A stretch of DNA of 64,000 bases from Streptomyces sp. Ru71 (GTDB taxonomy: Bacteria; Actinomycetota; Actinomycetes; Streptomycetales; Streptomycetaceae): NCBI RefSeq assembly GCF_002920535.1, contig NZ_PQSS01000002.1, positions 207,135 to 271,134 of the forward strand. The letters are read 5' to 3'. A program made the translations under genes and the position numbers. Each line of letters begins with the position of its first letter. The first letter of the stretch is position 1. Below, piece after piece: positions 1-9,114 of this stretch. The notes beneath the pieces were generated by a model. The model saw only the letters and a program-made list of their open reading frames with translations. It did no database searches and was not told where the DNA came from.

Positions 1-66
1 GTGTTCATCAACGACGTGCCTCCGGAGCGCGCGGCCGAGCGACTGCGAGAGGTAGCGAGTTCATGA
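1..66 (+). CDS. galT: galactose-1-phosphate uridylyltransferase, C-terminal end only (partial)
   Basis: An open frame enters from the left edge and ends with TGA at 64-66. Only about 21 residues are present, so no family motif can be seen. The call rests on context: it overlaps the galE start by four bases (ATGA), and galE-galK follow, the usual Streptomyces order galT-galE-galK. GalT would exchange UDP between glucose and galactose-1-phosphate. The product is inferred from synteny only. Confidence 0.6.
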   Translation: MFINDVPPERAAERLREVASS

Positions 67-1025
67 GCGGTAAGTACCTGGTGACGGGCGGTGCGGGGTA
101 CGTCGGCAGTGTGGTGGCCCAGCATCTGCTGGAGGCCGGCCACGAGGTCGTCGTCCTGGACAACCTGACGACCGGCTTCCGGGAGGGTGTCCCGGCGGGC
201 GCCGCCTTCGTCGAGGGCGACATCCGCGACGCCGCGAAGTGGCTGGACTCCTCCTTCGACGGCGTGCTGCACTTCGCCGCGTTCTCGCAGGTCGGCGAGT
301 CGGTGGTGAAGCCGGAGAAGTACTGGGACAACAACGTCGGCGGCACCATGGCCCTGCTCGGCGCCATGCGCGAGGCGGGCGTGAAGAAGCTGGTCTTCTC
401 CTCCACGGCGGCCACCTACGGCGAGCCGGAGCAGGTGCCGATCGTCGAGACCGCTCCGACGAAGCCCACCAACCCCTACGGCGCCTCCAAGCTGGCCGTG
501 GACTTCATGATCACCAGCGAGGCGAACGCGCACGGCCTGGGCGCGGTCTCCCTGCGCTACTTCAACGTCGCCGGCGCCTACGGGGCCTACGGCGAGCGCC
601 ACGACCCGGAGTCGCACCTGATCCCGCTGGTCCTCCAGGTCGCCCAGGGCCGCCGCGACGCGATCTCCGTCTACGGCGACGACTACCCGACGCCGGACGG
701 CACCTGTGTGCGCGACTACATCCACGTCGCCGACCTGGCCGAGGCCCACCTGCTGGCCCTGAAGGCCGCACAGCCGGGCGAGCATCTGATCTGCAACCTC
801 GGCAACGGCAACGGCTTCTCCGTCCGCGAGGTCATCGAGACCGTCCGCCAGGTCACCGGCCACCCGATCCCCGAGGTGGTCGCGCCGCGCCGGGGCGGCG
901 ACCCGGCCGTCCTGGTCGCCTCCGCGGACACCGCCCGCGAGCGCCTGGGCTGGCAGCCGCGCCGCGCGGACCTCGCCGGGATCGTCGCGGACGCGTGGGA
1001 GTTCGCGCAGAACCGCGCAAAGTAA
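63..1025 (+). CDS. galE: UDP-glucose 4-epimerase
   Basis: A 320-residue cytosolic enzyme that interconverts UDP-galactose and UDP-glucose with bound NAD+. It is a full-length extended SDR protein: the N-terminal Rossmann motif GGAGYVG lies at about residues 9-15, the catalytic Ser-Ser-Thr and YGASK (YxxxK) follow at about 120-145, and the C-terminal substrate half includes [12 protein letters not shown]. The ATG at 63 overlaps the preceding stop, so it is probably translationally coupled to galT. It is followed 40 bases later by galK. The Leloir-pathway role is well known for the family. Confidence 0.95.
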   Translation: MSGKYLVTGGAGYVGSVVAQHLLEAGHEVVVLDNLTTGFREGVPAGAAFVEGDIRDAAKWLDSSFDGVLHFAAFSQVGESVVKPEKYWDNNVGGTMALLGAMREAGVKKLVFSSTAATYGEPEQVPIVETAPTKPTNPYGASKLAVDFMITSEANAHGLGAVSLRYFNVAGAYGAYGERHDPESHLIPLVLQVAQGRRDAISVYGDDYPTPDGTCVRDYIHVADLAEAHLLALKAAQPGEHLICNLGNGNGFSVREVIETVRQVTGHPIPEVVAPRRGGDPAVLVASADTARERLGWQPRRADLAGIVADAWEFAQNRAK

Positions 1026-1065
1026 CGCACTTTCGAGCAGAAGGTACGAAAGGTCAGGGTCAGGG

Positions 1066-2229
<1,164 letters not shown>

Positions 2230-2246
2230 GGCCCAGCCCCCGACAA

Positions 2247-2285
2247 CCGACGCCCCCGCACCCCTCGTGGACGCGGGGGCGTCGG
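2247..2285 (+). terminator. hairpin terminator after galK
   Basis: Perfect 13-base inverted repeat (2247-2259 with 2273-2285) and a 13-base loop, 17 bases after the galK stop. It has no U-tract, as is common in Streptomyces. It probably ends the gal operon. Confidence 0.75.
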
Positions 2286-2392
2286 CGTTCACCGACAGCC
2301 GAGCCTGATGGCCGGGCAGCGCCTGGTGACATCAACGGCACCATCGGTAACGTTGGGTCACTCGTTGAGAATCCGCCCCACCGGGAGTCATA

Positions 2393-3049
2393 GTGATCCG
2401 CCGCCCCACCCTGCTCGCAGCGGTCGCCCTGAGCGCTGCGGCGGCCTTTACGCTGACCGCTTGCGGCAGCGGTGACGACAGTACGAAGGGCAACGACAAG
2501 ATCGCGGGAGCAGACACCGGCAGCTCGCCGGTGCCGTCACCGAGCCCCTCGGCCGCCGAGGCCGCGGACCGGCCGGCGATCGAACTGCCGGCGGATCTGA
2601 CGTACACCTTCGACTGGCCGAAGACCGGCGACAAGGACAAGGACGCGGTTCTCGCCGACGGCGAGCAGTCGATCAAAGCCGTGGACATGGCCATCGTCCG
2701 TCAGAACGCCCTCGATGAGGGCTACCGGTACTACTACGAGGGCGAGGCGGCCGCCGAGACCGAGCGGTTCATCAAGGCGTACGTCAAGGCGAAGGCCCGC
2801 GTCACCGGTGCGTACCGCTACTACGGCGCCGTCGTCAGCCTGCGCGGACCGGAATCGGCTTCCCTCGTGTACTGCGAGGACCAGGGCAAGGCGTACGACA
2901 TGTACCTCGCGACCAAGAAGGTCGACAAGACGCCGGTCACGAAGAACAGTTACGTCCTCTACAACACCCAGCTGCACCGGAACACCAAGGGCGTCTGGGT
3001 CATCGAGAAGATGCTGTCGCAGCGGGGGAGCGACCGGTGCCAGCCCTGA
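2393..3049 (+). CDS. small secreted lipoprotein of unknown function
   Basis: The protein has 218 residues. A GTG start at 2393 gives a type II signal peptide with lipobox LTAC (Cys24), so it is predicted to be lipid-anchored on the outer face of the membrane. A Ser/Pro-rich linker follows (about 40-60), then a mixed alpha/beta region with many Tyr and Lys residues. I do not recognise the family. The next gene starts inside its last codons (13-base overlap), which indicates an operon running into the type VII-like genes downstream. Confidence 0.8.
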   Translation: MIRRPTLLAAVALSAAAAFTLTACGSGDDSTKGNDKIAGADTGSSPVPSPSPSAAEAADRPAIELPADLTYTFDWPKTGDKDKDAVLADGEQSIKAVDMAIVRQNALDEGYRYYYEGEAAAETERFIKAYVKAKARVTGAYRYYGAVVSLRGPESASLVYCEDQGKAYDMYLATKKVDKTPVTKNSYVLYNTQLHRNTKGVWVIEKMLSQRGSDRCQP

Positions 3050-4082
3050 CCGCACGGTTACGCATCCTTCCGGCGTGCATGGCCGTCGGCCTGGTGATGG
3101 CGGTCGGCAGCCCGGCCTTCGCCGACAACAAGATCGGGGTGGTGCACAGGCGCCCGCGCCGAGCACGGACGCGCACGGTGACACCGACGGCGCCGGCAAC
3201 CTCTCGGCGACTGCGGGGGCTGTCGTCTTCGACCGCTCCCGCAACGGCTCCGGACCGGCTGCAGGGCCCGTGACGTCGACGACCACATGGACCCCGCCGG
3301 CCTGCTACTACGCGCCGAAGTACACGCCTGAGCAGCTGCAGAAGTACCTGGAAGCCATCTGGGGGGCCGAGTCGACGGGCCACGAGTGGGAGCTGGGGCA
3401 GCGCAAGAAGTACGTCGACGGCGATCCCTACAAGGACTTCAACAAGGACAAGGCCGGCAAGGGCTACTGGTGGGACTCGTACGTCACTCCGGGCCGTGAG
3501 GGCGACCCCCACGCGCTGGACTGCGACAAGGACATCTTCTGGGTCGACAAGGGCGAGGCTCCTCCCGCCGACGCTCCCCAGGCGATCAGTGCGCGGATGC
3601 TGGCCGAACTCGCCTACGCCGAGATCAGGGTTCCGTCCACAGAGGTCACTCTCGCGCCCGCAGGCGTGACCAAGGTGAATCTGCCTACCTGGGCCTGGCT
3701 GGATGCCGCGACGTTCAAGCCGGTGTCGGTGACCGCCTCGGTCCCCCTGCTCGGCATCTCGGCCACGACCACCGCGGAACCTGTGTCGGTGAGGATCGAT
3801 CGCGGCACCGCGGACGCCGAGACCTACCCGGCGAGCGGTGTCTGCCAGGTGGCCTCCGGACGGGTCGGCGAGCCGTACGCCAAGGGCAAAGCGGACCGGG
3901 AGCCGCCCTGTGGAGTGAGGTACCTGCGCAGTTCCGGCACCGGCTCCTACCGACTCACAGCCACCGTCACCTGGCACATCCACTGGACGGGCACCAACGC
4001 GCCAGGCGGCGATCTGCCTGATGGCGCGTTCGGCGCCACACAGCAGGTCGTGGTCCAGGAGATTCAGGCTGTGAACCGTTGA
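3037..4082 (+). pseudogene. secreted protein of unknown function, frameshifted near 3145
   Basis: A GTG start at 3037 with a good ribosome site (GGGGGAG) encodes a clear Sec signal peptide ending near SPAFA, but that frame then degenerates into Arg-rich sequence and stops at 3273. A convincing mature domain, with CYYAPKYTPEQLQKYLEAIW and later a C-terminal beta-rich region, is open in the -1 frame from about 3146 to the stop at 4082. Adding one G in the GGTGGTGCACAG stretch would restore a continuous protein of about 348 residues. It is either a genuine frameshift mutation, a sequencing error, or less likely a programmed slip. The family is unknown. It sits between a lipoprotein and a type VII-like substrate. 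Confidence 0.7.
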
Positions 4083-4113
4083 CGACGGCCAAGAGAACGC
4101 AGTGGGGGTTGCC

Positions 4114-4434
4114 GTGGCAGACGGGACCAGGATCGACGACCTGAACGTGATCAAGAGCGTGTCCACCGGTCTCCAGAAGATCGTCGACGAGCTGGAGCGG
4201 CTCGATGACGATGACAAGTACGGCTGGAGCCGGGAGGTCATCGGTCACGAGGAACTCGCGAACAGACTCAACGACTTCGCGACCAACTGGGACTACAAGC
4301 GGTCGAAGCTCGAAGAGGAGCTGAAGAAACTGGCGGGCATCACCAAGGCTGCGGCGGAGGCCTACGAACAGATCGACACCGATCTCGCCAATGCGGTGCG
4401 CCGGCAGGAAAAAGCCTCGAAGGGCCGGGGGTGA
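4114..4434 (+). CDS. small alpha-helical protein next to a type VII-like substrate
   Basis: About 106 residues, charged and helical, with a central Trp (FATNWDYKRSKLEEE) and a Glu/Lys-rich second half, so it looks like a helical hairpin of WXG100-like size. GTG at 4114 is preferred because GGGGG lies six bases upstream; GTG at 4102 is an alternative. It ends three bases before the next gene. In related loci a small helical protein of this kind precedes the T7SS-type effector and may be a secretion partner. That role is inference. Confidence 0.7.
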   Translation: MADGTRIDDLNVIKSVSTGLQKIVDELERLDDDDKYGWSREVIGHEELANRLNDFATNWDYKRSKLEEELKKLAGITKAAAEAYEQIDTDLANAVRRQEKASKGRG

Positions 4435-4437
4435 CCG

Positions 4438-5868
4438 GTGTCGCGCCCCAAGGACTGGTCGCCTGTCGGGCTGGATTCCGACCCGGTGTCCGGGGATCCC
4501 GAGGCGGTGGCGAAGCTCGGCCGGCGTTTCCGCGCGGTCGCCGACACCATCAGAAGGCAGTCGGGGAACATCGAGGCGCTCTGCGGCGTGGAGGGCTGGC
4601 AGAGCGATGCGGCCGACGAGTTCCGGAAGACGTCTGAAGGAACCGTCGGGCGCCTGAAGAAGGTACTCGCCCGCTATGAGAAGGCCGCGGACGTGCTCGG
4701 CGAGCAGTGCGATCAGCCGGACACGAAGTACGCCTCCGTGCTCAAGTCCGCCCAGGAGAGCGCGGACCGGGCCCGCACCGACGCCGAGCAGGACTGCGCC
4801 GAGCGCGACCGGCTCAACCGGGCCATCGACGCCCTCGACGAGTCGGCTGACGACTACGAGCAGCAGAAGCGGGATCTGACGCGGAAACGGGATGCGGCCG
4901 AGGCACGTATTCAGGGTGCGATCAAGCGGGTCCACGCGGCCAAGGACGCGCGGAACCAGGCCGGTGAGAACGCGGCCCGGGCTCTTGAGGACTTGATCGA
5001 CCACGACAAGCTCAAGGACTCTCCTTGGGAGAACATCAAAGGCGCGCTCAAGAGCATCGCCGACATCGCCGGCTGGGTGGCGACCTTCTGCGCGTTGGCT
5101 TCCTTGCTGGTCGGCTGGATACCTGTCATCGGTTGGGCGCTGGCCGGTGTACTGGACGCGATCGCGCTGTTGGCGACCTTGGTCTCGCTCGCATGCCACC
5201 TCGTACTGGTGTTTACCGGGGACGCGAGCATCGCCGACCTCGTACTGGACGGCATCGCGCTGCTGACCTTGGGACTTGGCCGGGCGGCCCTGAGTGCGGG
5301 GAAGTCCGCTGCGGCAGGGGTGCGCGGAGTGCAGGCGGCGAGCCGCAGTGCCCGCGCCGACTTCTTGGCGGCGAACTCGCTCGCAGGGCGTTCGGCCAAA
5401 GCTGCGAACACGCTGAAAGGAAAGGCGACGAAAGTTGCCAACCGGGCGGCCGAGGACGCGGCGGAACGGTTGGCGGGGAACCTTCCTGGTGCCTTCGGCA
5501 AGCTGGACGAGTTCGCGCATGTGGTGAATCCGAAGGTCGTCCTCAAGGACTCTGTGGACGCCGTGAAGGGTCTCAAGGACTTCAAGAACATCGGAAAGCT
5601 GCTGAGTCGGGACGCCTGGGCAGGTGCACGGCCGTTCGGAAACCCGGAGTGGGTCGAATCCAGCAAGGCCTTGAAAGAGATCCCGATCCTGGGCAAGTTC
5701 GAGAGCATGGCAGGCGTTAAGTTCACGGATTACGTACGGTCAGCCGGTCATCGCTGGTTTGCGTACACTGCTGCGGCCACTGCGGTGGACGGAAACGACA
5801 AGGTGCACGGACTGACTGAATGGGACGACGCGTACAACAAGTGGAAACAAGCCTGGACCGTGGGATGA
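4438..5868 (+). CDS. putative type VII (ESX-like) secreted protein with WXG-like N-terminal domain
   Basis: The protein has 476 residues. Residues 1-90 resemble the N-terminal T7SS signal/WXG100-like helical hairpin, with a turn at GWQSDAADEFRKT. A long coiled coil rich in Arg/Glu/Asp follows (about 90-190), then two or three hydrophobic segments near 205-275 (SIADIAGWVATFCALASLLV onward), then an Ala/Lys-rich stretch and a short C-terminal domain. The C-terminus shows no toxin signature that I recognise. The architecture matches Streptomyces polymorphic-toxin carriers with a variable C-terminus. Two small genes follow at once and could be immunity or chaperone genes. Confidence 0.7.
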   Translation: MSRPKDWSPVGLDSDPVSGDPEAVAKLGRRFRAVADTIRRQSGNIEALCGVEGWQSDAADEFRKTSEGTVGRLKKVLARYEKAADVLGEQCDQPDTKYASVLKSAQESADRARTDAEQDCAERDRLNRAIDALDESADDYEQQKRDLTRKRDAAEARIQGAIKRVHAAKDARNQAGENAARALEDLIDHDKLKDSPWENIKGALKSIADIAGWVATFCALASLLVGWIPVIGWALAGVLDAIALLATLVSLACHLVLVFTGDASIADLVLDGIALLTLGLGRAALSAGKSAAAGVRGVQAASRSARADFLAANSLAGRSAKAANTLKGKATKVANRAAEDAAERLAGNLPGAFGKLDEFAHVVNPKVVLKDSVDAVKGLKDFKNIGKLLSRDAWAGARPFGNPEWVESSKALKEIPILGKFESMAGVKFTDYVRSAGHRWFAYTAAATAVDGNDKVHGLTEWDDAYNKWKQAWTVG

Positions 5869-5889
5869 CGACAACCGGGAGAATCCGCA

Positions 5890-6498
5890 GTGGACGATGA
5901 CGCGGTGTGGCAGTGCCTGATCCACGAGCCGGAAGGCGGCATCAGGTTGCCGGTGGGCGAGGGAATCGACCTCAGGGCATGGGCCAAGCAGGCGGCGCAG
6001 ACGTATCTCGGTCCCTCGTCCCCGCGCGGCCAGGTGCGGGAACTGGCGTCTGTCCTGACCCGCCTGGCCGAGTCGTCCGAACTCGCCGATCCCACCTTCG
6101 CTTACGCCTACGTGGTGGATGCGGCAAAGGCGGTAACGGCTGTCTACGAGGTCCATGACTACGACGGTGAGGGGTATCGGACGCCGCAGCGCCTGCCCGA
6201 TCTGCTGAGGGATGTGCTGCCCACTTCTCCGGTCCGTCGGAGCACTGAAGAGGTGAGTCTCCCGGCGGGGCCCGGGATCAGGGTGCAAGAACTCCAAGCC
6301 GTTGACACGGGCTCGGTGTTCAAGAAGAAGACGATGGTCGAATCCGTTACCTATGCGGTGCTTCCGCCGCAGGTGGAGAACGTCCTTGTCTTCCGGATGT
6401 CCTGGACGAATCTCGTCTTCAGCGAGGCACTGCTGGAACTGGCTCAGACCCTCGCCGAATCACTGGAGCTGGCCGAAGTGAAGGAGCATGAGGCGTGA
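5890..6498 (+). CDS. hypothetical protein, possible partner or immunity protein
   Basis: A 202-residue soluble protein of unknown family, starting with GTG at 5890, 21 bases after the T7SS-like gene. Its last 60 residues (VTYAVLPPQVENVLVFRMSW onward, then LAQTLAESLEL) resemble the end of the next protein, so the two genes look paralogous at the C-terminus. It is coupled to the next gene by a GTGA overlap. An immunity or chaperone role is inferred from position only. Confidence 0.75.
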   Translation: MDDDAVWQCLIHEPEGGIRLPVGEGIDLRAWAKQAAQTYLGPSSPRGQVRELASVLTRLAESSELADPTFAYAYVVDAAKAVTAVYEVHDYDGEGYRTPQRLPDLLRDVLPTSPVRRSTEEVSLPAGPGIRVQELQAVDTGSVFKKKTMVESVTYAVLPPQVENVLVFRMSWTNLVFSEALLELAQTLAESLELAEVKEHEA

Positions 6499-7088
6499 CG
6501 GAGTCGATTGCTGAGGGAGTTCCCTCCCAGGCGCCTCCGGAGGACTACAGCCTGATCGTTCCCGACGGCTGGTTCAGGATTCCGCTTGAGCCGGACCAGT
6601 GGAAATCCTCGATCCGGGCGTTCACGGACAGGGTTTTCGATGGGCGGGACGACGCCGTCGTACTCAAGCGTGAGCTGTCCAGAAGCCTGCGCGAGCGAGC
6701 CGAGGCCGGCTACCGGAACGGGGGTGTCGAGCTCTATGTGTCGACGGCTTCCGTCGGACCGGTCCCGCTGGCAGCCTCCCTGCTCGTGAGTGTCGTTCCG
6801 CCGGGCGAGGAGATCGGATCGGCGGTCACCGGCAAACGCCGTGCACAAGAGGTGAGCACCGTTCAGCTGCCCTTCGCCGGGACGGCCACGCGACGCCGTA
6901 GGCGGGTGATCCCCGAGGCGGAGGAGGCCTCGGGCAACCAGCTTCCGGTGACGACCGTCGACTACGCGGTGAGGGTGCCGCTGACGTCGGCCTCGTTGCT
7001 CCTCACCTTCTCGACGCCGCTGGATCCGTTCGCGGACGCCATGGTGGATCTCTTCGAGGCGATCGCCAAGTCGCTGCGCTGGACGTGA
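6495..7088 (+). CDS. hypothetical protein, C-terminally related to the preceding gene product
   Basis: A 197-residue protein. The GTG at 6495 overlaps the upstream TGA. It begins with YSLIVPDGWFRIPL, a pattern seen in small alpha/beta (Mog1/PsbP-like) domains, and ends with VDYAVRVPLTSASLLLTFST followed by an amphipathic helix like that of its neighbour. It has no signal peptide or membrane segment. It is the last gene of the 2393-7088 operon. Function is unknown. Confidence 0.75.
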   Translation: MTESIAEGVPSQAPPEDYSLIVPDGWFRIPLEPDQWKSSIRAFTDRVFDGRDDAVVLKRELSRSLRERAEAGYRNGGVELYVSTASVGPVPLAASLLVSVVPPGEEIGSAVTGKRRAQEVSTVQLPFAGTATRRRRRVIPEAEEASGNQLPVTTVDYAVRVPLTSASLLLTFSTPLDPFADAMVDLFEAIAKSLRWT

Positions 7089-7131
7089 CAGACCCAAGAC
7101 CTGCCCTGTCGGCAGCCGCAGCGTGCGGGGC

Positions 7132-7572
7132 TCAGCCCAGTCGTTTGATCAGCGTGTACTCCGTCAGGCCCGGGGGGTAGTCCGGGATGGTGCAGGCCAC
7201 CTCGTAGCCCTGTTTGCGGTAGAAGTCGGGGGCCTGGAAGTCCCAGGTCTCCACGCGGGCGGCTGTGCAGGATCGGTCCGTGTGGGCCAGGTGTTCGGCC
7301 TGGGTCAGGAGGTGGGAGCCCAGGCCCGTGCCGCGGTGGGGGGCGGCGACCCAGAGGTAGGTGATGTGCAGCCAGCCCGCCCAGGTGTGGCCGACCAGGC
7401 CGCCCGCGAGGTCGTCGGTGTCGTCCATGGCCCACAGGTGCAGGGGGACGTCCCGCTCGCGCTCGCCGCGCAGGGCGCGCAGCACCGGGGAGGCCGCGGT
7501 GTTCGTGTCGCGGAGGCGGGAGCGGAGCAGATCGCGTCGTGCCTTGTCTACTTCTGCCTCAATACGAAACAT
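7132..7572 (-). CDS. GNAT-family N-acetyltransferase
   Basis: A 146-residue protein from the ATG at 7572, which has an AGGGTGA ribosome site. GTG at 7581 would add three residues. The acetyl-CoA-binding core is clear: a beta strand (WAGWLHITYLWVAAPHRGTGLGSHLL) carrying the (R/Q)xxGxG/A pyrophosphate loop as HRGTGLG, then helix 3, then FYRKQGYEV near the C-terminus. It acetylates an unknown small molecule or protein amine. It is transcribed away from the response regulator gene. Confidence 0.85.
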   Translation of the reverse strand: MFRIEAEVDKARRDLLRSRLRDTNTAASPVLRALRGERERDVPLHLWAMDDTDDLAGGLVGHTWAGWLHITYLWVAAPHRGTGLGSHLLTQAEHLAHTDRSCTAARVETWDFQAPDFYRKQGYEVACTIPDYPPGLTEYTLIKRLG

Positions 7573-7648
7573 GCGGCTCACCCTAAACGCCGGGATACGG
7601 CCAGTTCTGTAATTTTGCTTCCCCTCCTCGCCTGCGGCCCTACCCTGT

Positions 7649-7675
7649 GAACAGCACCGGTGGGGGCCGGTGTTC
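7649..7675. promoter_or_regulatory. inverted repeat in the divergent GNAT / response-regulator promoter region
   Basis: GAACAGCACCGG pairs with CCGGTGTTC around a six-base centre, in the 242-base divergent spacer 7573-7814. It could be an operator or an RNA hairpin in the regulator leader. No promoter was identified with certainty in this spacer. Confidence 0.3.
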
Positions 7676-7814
7676 GTTCAGGGGGCGAGTCGGTCGGGTG
7701 CGGTGCTCGCGGCGGGGGGAAGCAGTCCGGTACGGCGGCGGCCGTACGGTTCGGTGACCCCTCGGGCGCCGTACCCGCGACGGTCGTCGTTGAGAGGGCC
7801 AGTGGGGGTCATCC

Positions 7815-8570
7815 GTGGTGCGCATCCGAGTCCTGGTCGTCGACGACCACCGCATCTTCGCCGAGTCGCTCGCCGCGGCACTGGCCGCCGAGCCCGACGT
7901 CGAGGTGGCCGCGGCCGGCAGCGGCCCGGCCGCGCTGCGCTCGCTGGAGCGGGCGGCCACCGAGGGGCGCCGCTTCGACGTGGCTCTCGTCGACGCCGAC
8001 CTGGGGGCGATGCCCCCCGGGGTGCGGGCGGCGAACGGCGCGGAGGACGGCGTCGTCGACGGGATCTCCCTGGTCGCCGGGGTCCGCACCGCGCAGCCGC
8101 ACGTCAGGGTCGTCGTGCTCGCCGAGCGGGACGACCCGCGCCGGGCCGCGCTCGCCCTGCAGGCCGGAGCCTGCGGCTGGGTCGCCAAGGACTGCTCGCT
8201 GTCCCGGCTGCTGACCGTGGTCCGCGGCGTGCTGCGCGACGAGACGCATCTGCCGCCCGCCCTGCTGACCGGCGTCCTGCGCGAGCTGACGGCCGCACGC
8301 AAGCACCGCACCGAGAGCGAGGCCCTGGTGGAGTCCCTCACCCCGCGCGAGCGGGAGGTGCTGCGCTGCATGGTCGCCGGGCTCGGCCGCAAGGCGGTCG
8401 CCGAGCGGCTGTTCCTCTCCCCGCACACGGTGCGTACGCACATGCAGAACGTGCTGGGCAAGCTGGGTGTCCACTCCACCCTGGCCGCCGTCGCGCTCGC
8501 CCGGCGGGCCGGGGTCGGGCCCGCCGACCTAGCCGGGGATGTTGTCGAACGGGGCGGTCAGCTGGCGTAG
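7815..8570 (+). CDS. orphan NarL/LuxR-type response regulator
   Basis: A 251-residue protein. The receiver domain (1-150) keeps the acidic pair VVDDH, the phospho-acceptor in VALVDADLG and the switch Lys in VAKD, with an insertion before the third strand. The LuxR-type helix-turn-helix lies at about 178-240 (SLTPREREVLRCMVAG and LFLSPHTVRTHMQNVLGKLG). No kinase gene is adjacent. The 3' end overlaps the convergent tamR gene by 42 bases. Targets are unknown. Confidence 0.88.
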   Translation: MVRIRVLVVDDHRIFAESLAAALAAEPDVEVAAAGSGPAALRSLERAATEGRRFDVALVDADLGAMPPGVRAANGAEDGVVDGISLVAGVRTAQPHVRVVVLAERDDPRRAALALQAGACGWVAKDCSLSRLLTVVRGVLRDETHLPPALLTGVLRELTAARKHRTESEALVESLTPREREVLRCMVAGLGRKAVAERLFLSPHTVRTHMQNVLGKLGVHSTLAAVALARRAGVGPADLAGDVVERGGQLA

Positions 8571-9026
8571 CAGGCCGGCCAGCTCGCCGCGCTGGGCGCG
8601 GGACAGCTCGGCCAGGATCGCCCGCTCCTGGTCCAGCAGCCCGGCCAGGGCCTGGTCGGCGCGGTCCCGGCCCTCGTCGGTCAGCCGGACCAGCACACCG
8701 CGGCGGTCGCTGGGATCGGGCAGGCGCTCCACCAGGCCCTTCTTGGCCAGGCGGTCGATCCGGTTGGTCATCGTCCCCGAAGTCACCAGTGTCTGCGTCA
8801 GCAGCTGGCCGGGGGAGAGCTGATACGGGGACCCCGCGCGCCGCAGGGCCGTCAGCACGTCGAACTCCCAGGGCTCCAGGCTGTGCTCGGAGAAGGCAAG
8901 ACGGCGTGCCCGGTCCAGGTGCCGGGCCAGTCTGCTCACCCGGCTGAGCACCTCTAGCGGCTCCACGTCGAGGTCCGGGCGCTCCCGGCGCCACGCTGCG
9001 ACCAGCCGATCGACCTCGTCCTCCAT
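8529..9026 (-). CDS. tamR: MarR-family regulator, probable TamR
   Basis: A 165-residue winged-helix regulator with the usual MarR length. It has a dimerisation helix, the recognition segment TSGTMTNRIDRLAKKGLVER, and the wing DPSDRRGVLVRLTDEG. The ATG at 9026 is chosen because upstream codons encode non-conserved sequence; there is no ribosome site, but TACACT lies seven bases upstream, suggesting a leaderless mRNA. It is divergent from a trans-aconitate methyltransferase gene. The same pair in S. coelicolor is tamR/tam (SCO3133/SCO3132), where TamR responds to citrate, aconitate and isocitrate. Identity is inferred from that synteny. Confidence 0.88.
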   Translation of the reverse strand: MEDEVDRLVAAWRRERPDLDVEPLEVLSRVSRLARHLDRARRLAFSEHSLEPWEFDVLTALRRAGSPYQLSPGQLLTQTLVTSGTMTNRIDRLAKKGLVERLPDPSDRRGVLVRLTDEGRDRADQALAGLLDQERAILAELSRAQRGELAGLLRQLTAPFDNIPG

Positions 9027-9033
9027 GGCGATC

Positions 9034-9039
9034 AGTGTA
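9034..9039 (-). promoter_or_regulatory. candidate -10 box of tamR (leaderless)
   Basis: TACACT on the minus strand ends seven bases before the tamR ATG, and no Shine-Dalgarno sequence lies between them. This spacing is typical of leaderless Streptomyces transcripts. No good -35 box is seen. Confidence 0.4.
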
Positions 9040-9056
9040 GTGGTTGTGTCGACATT

Positions 9057-9090
9057 GAGTCTCTTGATGTCGAGTCTCTTGACGTCAAGA
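9057..9090. promoter_or_regulatory. TamR operator: tandem 15-bp repeat and perfect 14-bp palindrome
   Basis: GAGTCTCTTGATGTC (9057-9071) is followed directly by GAGTCTCTTGACGTC (9072-9086). The second copy overlaps the perfect palindrome TCTTGACGTCAAGA (9077-9090). The first copy also forms a weaker palindrome of the same shape. MarR proteins bind such 14-18 bp palindromes. Both divergent promoters (tamR and tam) must pass through this 88-base spacer, so one operator can repress both. Confidence 0.75.
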
Positions 9091-9114
9091 TAGATCCGGG
9101 AGGAGAGTGGCTCC

